Shown: in pieces, positions 17,384 to 25,529 of the stretch
Layout: each line of letters begins with the position of its first letter
Position numbering within the stretch: position 1 is the stretch's first letter
NCBI RefSeq assembly: GCF_039655865.1
Contig: NZ_JBBYXL010000016.1
Location: 51,260-115,259 of the forward strand
Source of the DNA: Prosthecobacter sp. SYSU 5D2
GTDB taxonomy: Bacteria; Verrucomicrobiota; Verrucomicrobiia; Verrucomicrobiales; Verrucomicrobiaceae
DNA length: 64,000 nucleotides
Direction: 5' to 3'
Translations under genes and position numbers: made by a program
The notes under the pieces: generated by a model
The model's input: only the letters and a program-made list of their open reading frames with translations
Database searches by the model: none
Told to the model about the DNA's origin: nothing

Positions 17384-19042
17384 ATGCCGCAACGCCGCAC
17401 CAACCTGCTGCTCATCCTGCTCGTCGTCACGCCCCTGGCTTTGCTGACGTGGCTGGGCACCTACCTCATCCGGGACGCTGCACGCAGCACAGACTCCGCC
17501 ATGCAGGCTGTGCTGGCGGAGCGGCTTGTGGCAGCAGATCATCAGCTTGTGGATGACCTGCGGCGCTTTACCGACCACCTTGACCAGGTCGGTGATGACC
17601 CCGGCGATCCGGCACGCAGCATTGCCGGCAGTCTGGGCAGCCATCGCTGGGTCATTGAGACCTGGACCATCTCTCCAGAGGGCCAGGTGGATCCCGTTAT
17701 GGAACAGGGAGATCATTCCCACAGCCATGGAGCAGAGGCCAGCACCCGCTCCCGCATACTCCACGGATTGCTCGGCCAGTCCCGGTTGAGTTTCGTGGAG
17801 TTCACAGATCCGTTCATCCCTGTCACTGAACGATCGAGCAGGCAGGAGCCGGATCTCAGCCGTCAGTCCATGTGGCTGACCTTCATGAGAACGGACAGTT
17901 ATGAAACCAGGGGGCTGGTTCCACAAAAGCCCCCGGCCACTTTCCCGTCAGGCTGGCATGTCACGGATGGCGACTTCATTTACTGGCGTAAAACGGACCT
18001 CAACGAAATTGTCTGTGCTCGCATGGATAGCGGGCCTATGCGAAAAGCTCTGTATGACCGTCTGGCTCCTCCCGGCCAGCAGAACTATCCGGGCAGGCTC
18101 ATCTTGATGACCCATAGCGGCATCCCTCTCCATACCTCCGGCCGCAGGCTGCCGGGTTCTGAATCCGGCCCTGCGGCCTTCAAGCAATGCTCAGCCCCCT
18201 TTAACCAGTGGGTGCTGGCCTATTCACCGGCGGCCATGGAATTCCCAAAACCCTATTTATTTCCCATTTTGTTAGGCGTTGGCTCTGGCTGCCTGCTGGT
18301 GCTGGCGCTGGCGTGGACCTTCTTTCGTGAAAATGCCCGTGAGCTGCGCCTGGCCCAGCAGCGGGTCAGCTTTGTCAACCAGATCTCGCATGAGCTGAAG
18401 ACGCCACTGACCAACATCCAGCTTTACACGGAGATGGCCGCCCACCGCATCGAAGGCAGCGGGGACATGATCGCCCAGCGACATCTGCGCGTCGTGGAGA
18501 CAGAGACCGCGCGGCTGAACCGGCTGATCCAAAATGTCCTCAACTACGCACGCCAGCAGCGGGACAAGCTCAGCGTGCAGCCCCGGCCCATTGTGCTGGA
18601 TGAAGTGGTGGGCCGCGCCGTGGGCAACTGGCGGGCACTCCTGGAAAACAAAGGATTCAAAGTCCATCTGGCCTTGAAAGGCCCCGCTTCCATGAAAGCG
18701 GATGCAGATGCACTGGAGCAAATCCTCAGCAATCTCCTGTCCAACGTGGACAAATACGCAGCTCATGGCAAATGGGTCTCCATCACCACAGAATCCGCCG
18801 GCAGCTCCGCACGGGTCATCGTGGAAGATCGCGGCCCCGGCATTCCTTCCGGCAAACGCCGCATGGTTTTTGAACCCTTCGAGCGTCTGCGCTCCGACCT
18901 GAACGAAGGCGTCAGCGGCACCGGCATCGGTCTCACCATCTCCCGCGAGCTTGCCGATTTGCACGGTGGCTCACTGGAGGTTTGCAGCTTGCATAAAGAT
19001 GGGGCTAAATTCATCCTGACCCTGCCGATTCATCCTTTATGA
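17384..19042 (+). CDS. Sensor histidine kinase
   Basis: This membrane sensor has two transmembrane segments (near residues 8-28 and 294-316) flanking a periplasmic domain of about 260 residues that contains a His-rich patch (GDHSHSHG). The cytoplasmic part has HisKA with phospho-acceptor His336 in QISHELKTPL, an N-box NLLSNVDKYA, and ATP-binding loops EDRGPGIP and GTGIGLTIS. No HAMP domain is evident. The stop overlaps the start of the response regulator by four bases, so the two form a coupled pair. ATG 17384 is preferred over 17348 because it places the anchor nearer the N-terminus; the choice is uncertain. Confidence 0.9.
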   Translation: MPQRRTNLLLILLVVTPLALLTWLGTYLIRDAARSTDSAMQAVLAERLVAADHQLVDDLRRFTDHLDQVGDDPGDPARSIAGSLGSHRWVIETWTISPEGQVDPVMEQGDHSHSHGAEASTRSRILHGLLGQSRLSFVEFTDPFIPVTERSSRQEPDLSRQSMWLTFMRTDSYETRGLVPQKPPATFPSGWHVTDGDFIYWRKTDLNEIVCARMDSGPMRKALYDRLAPPGQQNYPGRLILMTHSGIPLHTSGRRLPGSESGPAAFKQCSAPFNQWVLAYSPAAMEFPKPYLFPILLGVGSGCLLVLALAWTFFRENARELRLAQQRVSFVNQISHELKTPLTNIQLYTEMAAHRIEGSGDMIAQRHLRVVETETARLNRLIQNVLNYARQQRDKLSVQPRPIVLDEVVGRAVGNWRALLENKGFKVHLALKGPASMKADADALEQILSNLLSNVDKYAAHGKWVSITTESAGSSARVIVEDRGPGIPSGKRRMVFEPFERLRSDLNEGVSGTGIGLTISRELADLHGGSLEVCSLHKDGAKFILTLPIHPL

Positions 19043-19722
19043 AAATCCTCATCGCCGAAGACGACGACCATACCCGCGAAGCTCTCCGCGAGGTCCTCAG
19101 CATGGAAGGCTATGAGCTCATCACCGCCAGCGATGGTCTGCAGGCCGTGGATTTCTTCCGTACCACCCGGCCGGATTTTGTTTGCCTGGATGTCATGATG
19201 CCCGGCCAGAACGGCTACGAGGTCTGCAAACAGATCCGCAAGATGGATGAAAACGTCCCCATCCTCTTCCTCACCGCCAAGGCAGAGGAGATCGACACCG
19301 TCCTGGGCCTCGAACTGGGCGCAGATGACTACATGACCAAGCCCTTTGGCGTGAAGGAGATCATCGCCCGCATCCGCGCCATCCTGCGCCGCACCGCCTC
19401 CCGTGCGGGGGCTGCCCCGCAGGAGGAGGATTTCATCATGGACGACTTGCGCATCGTCTCAGCAGAGCTGCGCGCCTACCGCGATGGAACGGAGATCCAG
19501 CTCAGCCCGCGTGATGTAAAGGTGCTGAACCTGCTTTATCAGCGCCGGGGGAAGGTGGTGGACCGCAACACCATGGCCGATGAGGTCTGGGGTGTGGACT
19601 ACTTTCCAGAGAGCCGGGCGCTGGACCAGCACATCTCCCAGTTGCGCAAGCGCGTCGAAAAAGACCCGGCCAACCCGCGCATCATCCGCACCGTCCATGG
19701 TGCCGGTTACCGCTTTGAATAA
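19039..19722 (+). CDS. OmpR/PhoB-family response regulator
   Basis: This 227-residue protein has a receiver domain (acidic pocket at EDDD, phospho-acceptor Asp51 in CLDVMMP, Lys101 in MTKPFG) and a C-terminal winged-helix DNA-binding domain (LSPRDVKVLNLLYQRRGKVV, then QLRKRVEKDP and IRTVHGAGYRFE). It overlaps the kinase gene by four bases and is surely its partner. Target genes are not indicated by any repeated site in the window. Confidence 0.95.
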   Translation: MKILIAEDDDHTREALREVLSMEGYELITASDGLQAVDFFRTTRPDFVCLDVMMPGQNGYEVCKQIRKMDENVPILFLTAKAEEIDTVLGLELGADDYMTKPFGVKEIIARIRAILRRTASRAGAAPQEEDFIMDDLRIVSAELRAYRDGTEIQLSPRDVKVLNLLYQRRGKVVDRNTMADEVWGVDYFPESRALDQHISQLRKRVEKDPANPRIIRTVHGAGYRFE

Positions 19723-19925
19723 TGGTGGGCCTGCGCGTTCCATGAACCCTGTAGGGTCTCATGGAAGGAGGTCACACAGAAGGATTCCGCGAGATGGCTT
19801 GATGCCTCGGCTTCCGGGCTGGCTGGGGCTTCTTCATGCCTCTCTTTCACCACTCGAGGTCCATCCAACTGCGGTGTCCTTTTCTTTGAGGCTCTGTAGC
19901 ATGCACCCGATGTTTCCAATAAATC

Positions 19926-19954
19926 TTGACAGATTAGACCGATTAGTCTAGTCT
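19926..19954 (+). promoter_or_regulatory. Promoter of the TetR gene with NemR-like operator
   Basis: TTGACA (19926-19931) and TAGTCT (19949-19954) are spaced by 17 bases. Between and over them lies the operator at 19933-19952, whose core TAGACC-GATT-AGTCTA is an inverted repeat. A second copy matching at 16 of 20 positions lies before trxA at 20566-20585. The layout matches the TAGACC-N4-GGTCTA box described for E. coli NemR. Confidence 0.75.
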
Positions 19955-19963
19955 GTGTTTGTC

Positions 19964-20551
19964 ATGAATGATCGGACTACTAAAGAACGCATCCTCGACG
20001 CAGCTGAAGGGCTGATGCTCGAGAAGAGCTTTCATTCCGTGGGTCTGAATGAAATCCTCAAGGCCGTGAAGGTGCCCAAGGGCTCCTTTTACCACCACTT
20101 TGAATCCAAAGAACAGTTCGGCGTGGAGATGTTGCGGCATTATGTGGCGGAATCCACCGCCTACAAGATCCGGCTGCTTCTGCCCCCCAATCCGGAGCCA
20201 GACCCTCTGCTCCGCCTGCTGACTTATTTCGAGTCCAACATCGCCAAAGCCACGGAATCCCAGGGTAAATGCCCCTGTTTGGTCATCAAACTGGCCTCCG
20301 AGGTAGGAACTTTTAGCGAACCCATGCGCCAGGTCCTGGCGGAAGGAACCCGCGAATGGACCGGTGTTTTCGAGCGCTTGCTCAGTGAAGGATTGGAAAA
20401 AGGTAGCATCGCTCCCCACATCCGCCCCGCCCTGATGGCACCTGTCATCCTGGATTTGTGGACCGGGGCCATGCAGCGCGCCTCCACCACCCGCAGTGTC
20501 ACTCCTCTGCGGGAAGCCATCGCCTTTTTGAGGTCAGTTCTCATGCCCTGA
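19964..20551 (+). CDS. NemR-like TetR-family electrophile-sensing repressor
   Basis: This 195-residue TetR/AcrR protein has an N-terminal helix-turn-helix (NEILKAVKVPKGSFYHHFES) and a ligand or redox domain. The block VPKGSFYHHF-SKE-FGVEML and C-L-x-x-KL-x-xEV resembles E. coli NemR, and Cys105 in PCLVIKLASEV aligns with the NemR sensor Cys106; Cys103 lies next to it. NemR releases DNA when quinones, methylglyoxal, hypochlorite or N-ethylmaleimide modify its cysteine. An in-frame GTG at 19955 is possible, but the ATG at 19964 is preferred. The operator just upstream and another before trxA imply control of itself and the downstream genes. Confidence 0.85.
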   Translation: MNDRTTKERILDAAEGLMLEKSFHSVGLNEILKAVKVPKGSFYHHFESKEQFGVEMLRHYVAESTAYKIRLLLPPNPEPDPLLRLLTYFESNIAKATESQGKCPCLVIKLASEVGTFSEPMRQVLAEGTREWTGVFERLLSEGLEKGSIAPHIRPALMAPVILDLWTGAMQRASTTRSVTPLREAIAFLRSVLMP

Positions 20552-20565
20552 TTTTTCAACAAATC

Positions 20566-20587
20566 ATTAAACCGACTGGTCTAATAT
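20566..20587 (+). promoter_or_regulatory. Second NemR-like operator, upstream of trxA
   Basis: The operator at 20566-20585 has the core TAAACC-GACT-GGTCTA, matching the site before the TetR gene at 16 of 20 positions. A -10-like TAATAT (20582-20587) overlaps its right half. It lies 15 bases after the regulator's stop and about 25 bases before the trxA start, so the repressor should control trxA and the genes behind it. Confidence 0.75.
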
Positions 20588-20612
20588 ATTCGTAAACTTC
20601 AACACAACACCT

Positions 20613-20930
20613 ATGAAACCTCAAGCACTCACCAACGAAACATTTGATGCCGCCATCAGCAACAACTCCGGTCAGCCCGTCCTTGTGGACTTCTGGGCCG
20701 AGTGGTGCGGCCCTTGCCGTATGCTGGCCCCCATCCTGGACCAGCTTGCCGGGGAGCAGGAAGGCAGCGCCACCATCGCCAAGGTGGACATTGATGCCCA
20801 TCCAGAGCTGGCCGCGCGCTTCGGCATCCGCGCCATCCCCACGCTCATCGTCTTTAAAGATGGCAAGCCGGTCAACACCATCACTGGTGTGAAGAGCAAG
20901 GCTTTCCTTGAAGCCGCCCTGGCCGCCTGA
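20613..20930 (+). CDS. trxA: Thioredoxin
   Basis: This 105-residue cytoplasmic thioredoxin has the active site WAEWCGPCRM near residues 28-37 and the cis-proline block RAIPTLIVFKDG. It reduces protein disulfides with electrons from thioredoxin reductase, which is not in the window. The operator directly upstream and the NemA-like reductase downstream suggest that this copy serves an oxidative or electrophile stress response rather than being the sole housekeeping thioredoxin. Confidence 0.95.
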   Translation: MKPQALTNETFDAAISNNSGQPVLVDFWAEWCGPCRMLAPILDQLAGEQEGSATIAKVDIDAHPELAARFGIRAIPTLIVFKDGKPVNTITGVKSKAFLEAALAA

Positions 20931-20960
20931 TGCGATCCTGAAGGAACTTAATTCCCCCAT

Positions 20961-21398
20961 ATGGATCTCACCCAGCGTCCTCCCCGCAGCCCACGTGTTC
21001 GCCTTGGCGGATACGTGTTGCTGCCTCGCGTACTCGACAAATGCCGCGCGGAAATCGCCGCCACCTCGGGCGACTATCATTACAACTGCCCCATGGACCG
21101 CCGCTTTTTTGAGTTTGCAGGCCTCGACCACGAAGCCTTAAAAACCGAAGTGGCCAAAGGCGGCGGAGATAGCGAAGTGCTCGCCTGGGTGCTGGCCAAC
21201 CGAAAGAACCAGCATAGCGACTGGGAGATCGCCCAGTGGAGCGCCCACCGCGAAGCAGCCGCCCCTTCCGACAACGAAAGCCGCGACTTCATCAACCAGA
21301 TGGTCGCCCAGGCCGGCGGTGCCACCCGTGAAGACATCGCCACCATCTTTGATTACCTGGATCTCGACGATCATGTCACCTTCGGTGGCAAAGCCTAG
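20961..21398 (+). CDS. DUF5069 domain protein
   Basis: This 145-residue soluble protein begins MDLTQRPPRSPRVRLGGYVL, the signature of DUF5069, a family common in Verrucomicrobiota and Planctomycetota with no assigned activity. Other conserved blocks are YHYNCPMDRRFFEF and NRKNQHSDWEIAQWS. It has several cysteines but no recognisable metal or nucleotide site. It lies 30 bases after trxA and 27 bases before the alcohol dehydrogenase gene, so it is likely expressed with them under the NemR-like repressor. Confidence 0.88.
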   Translation: MDLTQRPPRSPRVRLGGYVLLPRVLDKCRAEIAATSGDYHYNCPMDRRFFEFAGLDHEALKTEVAKGGGDSEVLAWVLANRKNQHSDWEIAQWSAHREAAAPSDNESRDFINQMVAQAGGATREDIATIFDYLDLDDHVTFGGKA

Positions 21399-21425
21399 TT
21401 TTCATCAACCTCAAACATCTCCCAC

Positions 21426-22448
21426 ATGAGCACTCCCATCCGCGCCCTCGCCGCCCTTGGGGCCAAACAGGCCCTGCAATCCTTTGAATACACCCCCGGC
21501 CCTCTCGGTGACGAGCAGGTCGAGATCGCCGTAGAATCCTGCGGCATCTGCCATAGTGACCTTTCGATGCTCGACAACGATTGGGGCATCTCCAACTATC
21601 CCTTTGTGCCCGGCCATGAGATTGTGGGAAAAGTCGTGGAACTGGGACCGCATACCAAGCGCTTGAAAGTGGGTGACCGCGTCGGCCTCGGATGGAATTC
21701 CGGCAGTTGTGGTGCCTGCGCCCAATGCCTCTCCGGCAATCAAAACCTCTGCCCCTCGGCCGAGGGCACCATCGTCGGCCGCCATGGCGGCTTTGCCACC
21801 CGTGTACGTGCACACTGGACCTGGCTGAATCCACTTCCCGAAACGCTGGATGCCAGCAAAGCCGGGCCGCTTTTCTGTGGCGGCATTACCGTTTTTAACC
21901 CCATCATCCAGTGCGGCGTCCTGCCCACAGACCGTGTCGGTGTCATCGGCATTGGCGGCCTGGGCCACCTGGCGCTGAAGTTCCTCCGCTCCTGGGGTTG
22001 CGAGGTCGTCGCCTTCACCAGCAGCGAGGCCAAACGCGAAGAAGCCCTGCAGCTCGGTGCCCACCGCACCCTGAACTCCCGCGACAAAGGTGACCTCAAA
22101 AACGCCGCCAGCAGCTTCGACTTCATCCTGAATACGACCAACGTCGCGCTCGACTGGAACACCTACATCGCCGCCCTCAAGCCCAAAGGCCGCCTGCACA
22201 CCGTCGGTGCTGTTTTGCAGCCCCTGGACCTCGCCGCCTTCCCCATGATCTCCGGCCAGAAGTCCGTCTCCGGTTCCCCCCTCGGCAGCCCCGCCACCGT
22301 GGACACCATGCTGGAATTCTGCGCCCGCCACAGCATCGCCCCCACCATCGAGACCTTCCCCATGTCCCGCGCCAACGAGGCCCTGGACCACCTGCGCTCC
22401 GGCAAAGCCCGGTATCGCATCGTGCTGGAGAATGATCTGGCGGATTAA
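21426..22448 (+). CDS. Zinc-dependent NAD(P) alcohol/aldehyde reductase (MDR family)
   Basis: This 340-residue medium-chain dehydrogenase resembles the YahK/cinnamyl-alcohol branch that reduces aldehydes with NADPH. Catalytic zinc ligands are in SCGICHSDLS and PFVPGHE. The structural zinc site is complete (four Cys in CGACAQCLSGNQNLC), and the nucleotide-binding turn GIGGLGHLAL follows. Aldehydes such as methylglyoxal products are typical substrates for related enzymes in electrophile regulons. It follows the DUF5069 gene by 27 bases. Cofactor choice is not settled by the sequence alone. Confidence 0.92.
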   Translation: MSTPIRALAALGAKQALQSFEYTPGPLGDEQVEIAVESCGICHSDLSMLDNDWGISNYPFVPGHEIVGKVVELGPHTKRLKVGDRVGLGWNSGSCGACAQCLSGNQNLCPSAEGTIVGRHGGFATRVRAHWTWLNPLPETLDASKAGPLFCGGITVFNPIIQCGVLPTDRVGVIGIGGLGHLALKFLRSWGCEVVAFTSSEAKREEALQLGAHRTLNSRDKGDLKNAASSFDFILNTTNVALDWNTYIAALKPKGRLHTVGAVLQPLDLAAFPMISGQKSVSGSPLGSPATVDTMLEFCARHSIAPTIETFPMSRANEALDHLRSGKARYRIVLENDLAD

Positions 22449-22488
22449 ACGGCCCGCGTCGCTTAAAAATGACTGTCCAAAGTTTCCC

Positions 22489-22700
22489 TTATGCGGCCTG
22501 CCATTCGCTCTTCATTTCATGTCCTGAAGGCCCTTCGCTGCTCCACTCTCCCGTTGCAAACTTGTCCAGCAACTGGCGGCGACGAGAGAGCATCAGGCTG
22601 GACGTGAGGAACTTGGTAGGGCCGCCCCACGGCGTTTTTCACCGGAAAGGCGCATCATGTCGCGCATGTCCTCTTTGGAGATTTCGACGGTCACTTTCAT
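22489..22700 (-). pseudogene. Decayed VapB-type antitoxin
   Basis: From an ATG at 22700 one frame reads MKVTVEISKEDMRDMMRLSG then EKRRGAAL, after which it runs into noise and a stop. A one- or two-base shift restores KFLTSSLMLSRRRQLLDKF then ATGEWSSEGPSG to a stop at 22489. Together these match the usual VapB-family pattern (ribbon-helix-helix N-terminus, then a helical toxin-binding tail). The length of 212 bases is not a multiple of three, confirming the shift. No PIN-domain toxin gene is adjacent. It interrupts the otherwise co-directional electrophile-response genes. Confidence 0.75.
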
Positions 22701-22756
22701 TGAATTAAAATAGCCTCACCTCCTCGAAACGCAAAACTGAAATAGCATCCTATATC

Positions 22757-23839
22757 ATGTCCTCCCCTGCCCTCTTCACTCCTCTCACCCTCGGCGGCAT
22801 TGAACTGCCTAACCGCATCTTGATGGCCCCGCTCACCCGTTGTCGGGCGGATGCTGACCATGTCCCCACGGATCTGATGGTGGAATACTACACCCAGCGC
22901 GCCAGCGCCGGCCTCATCATCGCGGAGGCCACGATGGTCATGGAAGGAAACTCCGCCTTTGCGGGTCGTGAACCAGGCATCTATTCCGACGCTCAAATTG
23001 TCGCCTGGAGAAAGGTTACCGATGCCGTCCATGCCCAAGGCGGGCGCATCTTCCTCCAGCTCTGGCACGGGGGCCGCGCCTGCCATCCGTACTTTAATGA
23101 TGGGGCCACCCCGGTCTCCGCCAGCCCCCTTCCCATCACCAACGACGAGGCCCACACACCCGAAGGCAAGAAGCCCTATGCCACCCCGCGTGAACTGGCC
23201 GATGACGAGCTGCCCGCCATTGTGGAAGGCTTTCGCAAAGCCGCTCTCAATGCCAAAGTGGCAGGCTTTGACGGTGTGGAAATCCACGGAGCCAACGGAT
23301 ATCTGCTGGACCAGTTTCTCCGCGATGGCAGCAACAAACGCGGCGGCGAATACGGCGGCCCGGTCGAAAGCCGTGCACGACTTTTGCTGGAGGTGGTAGA
23401 TGCCGCCATCAGCGTCTGGGGCATCGGATTGGTTGGCGTGCGCCTCTCTCCGCTGAACAGTTACAATTCCATGGAGGACAGTGATCCCGCTGGCCTAACC
23501 GCTTATGTCGCCACGCAGCTTCAGCAGCGCGGCATTGCTTATCTGCATCTCATGCGCGCCGATTTTTTCGGCGTCCAGCAGGGGGACATGGTCAGCATCG
23601 CCCGCGACTGTTTTAAAGGTTCGCTGATTGGCAACATGGGCTACACTCCCGAAGAGGCGGAACAGGCCGTGGCAGAGGGCATCCTCGATGGTGTGGCTTT
23701 TGGCCATCATTACATCAGCAACCCGGATCTGGTTGAGCGCATCCAGGCAGGTGTGACTTTGGTGGAGCCTGATGCCAGCACCTTTTACACCCAGGAAGCC
23801 AGGGGTTATACCGACTATCCACCCCTGGCTGCGGCGTGA
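22757..23839 (+). CDS. nemA: NemA-like alkene reductase (Old Yellow Enzyme family)
   Basis: This 360-residue FMN-dependent barrel enzyme reduces activated C=C bonds, N-ethylmaleimide and nitro compounds with NAD(P)H. Family motifs are visible: LTLGGIELPNRILMAPLTR, LQLWHGGRACHP, and the active-site pair in EIHGANGYLLDQFLRDG (His and Asn that bind the substrate oxygen). GNMGYTPEEAEQAV contributes to the phosphate site. In E. coli, nemA is the main NemR target. Here it lies after the NemR-like regulator block and overlaps the MFS gene by four bases. An operator directly before it was not seen, so the antitoxin remnant may separate two transcription units. Confidence 0.93.
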   Translation: MSSPALFTPLTLGGIELPNRILMAPLTRCRADADHVPTDLMVEYYTQRASAGLIIAEATMVMEGNSAFAGREPGIYSDAQIVAWRKVTDAVHAQGGRIFLQLWHGGRACHPYFNDGATPVSASPLPITNDEAHTPEGKKPYATPRELADDELPAIVEGFRKAALNAKVAGFDGVEIHGANGYLLDQFLRDGSNKRGGEYGGPVESRARLLLEVVDAAISVWGIGLVGVRLSPLNSYNSMEDSDPAGLTAYVATQLQQRGIAYLHLMRADFFGVQQGDMVSIARDCFKGSLIGNMGYTPEEAEQAVAEGILDGVAFGHHYISNPDLVERIQAGVTLVEPDASTFYTQEARGYTDYPPLAAA

Positions 23840-25077
23840 TGTCCACCACACGCCCGCCCATCTCTGAAAAAGCGCTGCTGATCCTCCTGGCCACGGTGCA
23901 GTTCGCCCACATCATGGATTTCATGGTCATGATGCCGCTGGGTCCGCAGCTCATGCGTGAGCTGGACATCGGCCCGGAAAGGTTCAGCGGAATGGTGGCC
24001 GCTTATACCTTTGCCGCCGGTCTTGTCGGTCTGCTGGCGGCACCGTTTATGGACCGCTTTGACCGGCGCAAGCTGCTGCTTTTTTGCTTTGCCGGATTCA
24101 TCCTTGGCACTCTGGCATGTGGTCTTGCCCATACGGCGGATGCGCTCACCCAGGCTCGCATTGTCTGCGGAGCCTTTGGCGGTGTATCAGGCGCGCTTAT
24201 CATGGCTATCGTCAGCGATGTCGTGCCGCCCGTAAGACGAGCAGCCGGCATGGGCATCATCATGACCGCTTTCTCTGCGGCAGCGGCTTTGGGCGTGCCG
24301 TTGGGGCTTTATCTGGCGCAGCGCTTCACCTGGGAGACACCCTTCTTCGTCATCGTCGGCATTGGCGTGGTCACCTGGATCGCACTCTGGTATTACCTGC
24401 CGCCCGTGCGCGATCATTTAAATACCAGTGCAGCTCTACGTGGCGAGGCCTTCTGGGCGCTCCTGCGCAATGCCAATGCCGGCTGGGCGCTCCTGTTCAT
24501 GTTCATGCTCGTCATGGGTCACATGATCATGATCCCACTGTTGTCCCCATACCTGGTGCATAACCTGGGCCTGCCTGAAGAAAGCCTCTCCTTCGTGTAT
24601 CTCATCGGCGGTGTGCTGACCATTTTCACTTCTCCATGGGTTGGCCGTCTGGCGGACCGTCTGGGCCGCATCCAGGTGCTCGGCATCATGATCATCGTCG
24701 CTGCCGCCGTGGTGCTCACCATCACAAACGCACCCCGTCTGCCCATCGCTGCCATCCTTACCCTCAGCGGCCTGTTTTTTATCTTTGCCAGCGGCCGTTT
24801 CGTACCGGCACAGGCCATCGGATCACTCGCCGTGCCTCCTTCACAGCGTGGGGCATTTATGAGCCTCAATTCTTGCGTGCGTGACCTCGGGGCCGGCGTC
24901 GCCGCCAGTCTGGCCGGTTATATCGTCACCACTGGGCCCTCAGGTGAAATGGTCAACTTTCATCACATCGGCTACCTGGCCGTAGGCGCTTCCGCGCTCA
25001 GCTACTTAATCGGCACTCGCGTGCGCACCCAGGACATCACCCCGCCTGTGGCGGTTCCTCTTGCCTCAAACCCATGA
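23836..25077 (+). CDS. MFS transporter (drug:H+ antiporter type)
   Basis: This 413-residue inner-membrane protein has the twelve-span pattern of the DHA1 major facilitator class. A short cytoplasmic motif A-like stretch FMDRFDRRKLLLFCF and the central loop after span six are visible, and GRLADRLGRIQVLGIM is the second half-motif. It overlaps nemA by four bases and is overlapped by the SnoaL-like gene by four bases. Export of an electrophile or its detoxified product is the inference from context; the substrate is unknown. Confidence 0.88.
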   Translation: MMSTTRPPISEKALLILLATVQFAHIMDFMVMMPLGPQLMRELDIGPERFSGMVAAYTFAAGLVGLLAAPFMDRFDRRKLLLFCFAGFILGTLACGLAHTADALTQARIVCGAFGGVSGALIMAIVSDVVPPVRRAAGMGIIMTAFSAAAALGVPLGLYLAQRFTWETPFFVIVGIGVVTWIALWYYLPPVRDHLNTSAALRGEAFWALLRNANAGWALLFMFMLVMGHMIMIPLLSPYLVHNLGLPEESLSFVYLIGGVLTIFTSPWVGRLADRLGRIQVLGIMIIVAAAVVLTITNAPRLPIAAILTLSGLFFIFASGRFVPAQAIGSLAVPPSQRGAFMSLNSCVRDLGAGVAASLAGYIVTTGPSGEMVNFHHIGYLAVGASALSYLIGTRVRTQDITPPVAVPLASNP

Positions 25078-25475
25078 CTCCCCTCGAAACCATCCGTGAG
25101 CTCTACCGCGCCATGCGTGAAAAGGACGACAGCGCCGTCTTCGCCATCTGCACACCGGACATCGTCTGGCAGCAAAGCGCCGGATTTCCCGGCGGATCCA
25201 CCTGGCATGGCCCGGCCGCAGTCATTGAAAACGTCTTTCGCGCCAATGCCCGCCGCTGGACCGGCTTCGCTTTCACCCAAGAGGAGATGATGGCCGCCGG
25301 CGACCGCGTCATCGTCCTCGGCCATTACTCCGGCACCGTTCCCGCCACGGGAAAGGCCATGCGCACCGCCGTCGCCCATGTTTATGATCTCACCGACGGC
25401 AAGGTCTCCCGCTTCCGCATGTATGCGGATACCCATCCCATGTGGCAGGCGATGACAGCAGATGCCGATGCCTGA
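25074..25475 (+). CDS. SnoaL/NTF2-like protein
   Basis: This 133-residue protein of the cone-fold SnoaL/NTF2 superfamily binds small hydrophobic molecules or acts as a cyclase/isomerase. It begins MTPLETIRELYRAMREKDDS and contains FTQEEMMAAGDRVIVLGHYS and TAVAHVYDLTDGKVSRFRMY, the usual beta-sheet pattern. It overlaps the MFS gene by four bases and ends the nemA transcription unit. Its role in electrophile resistance, if any, is inferred from location only. Confidence 0.82.
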   Translation: MTPLETIRELYRAMREKDDSAVFAICTPDIVWQQSAGFPGGSTWHGPAAVIENVFRANARRWTGFAFTQEEMMAAGDRVIVLGHYSGTVPATGKAMRTAVAHVYDLTDGKVSRFRMYADTHPMWQAMTADADA

Positions 25476-25529
25476 GATGAGATATTCCGCCAGATGTCCC
25501 CGGCAGGCAGCGTTCATGATCTCCCTATC

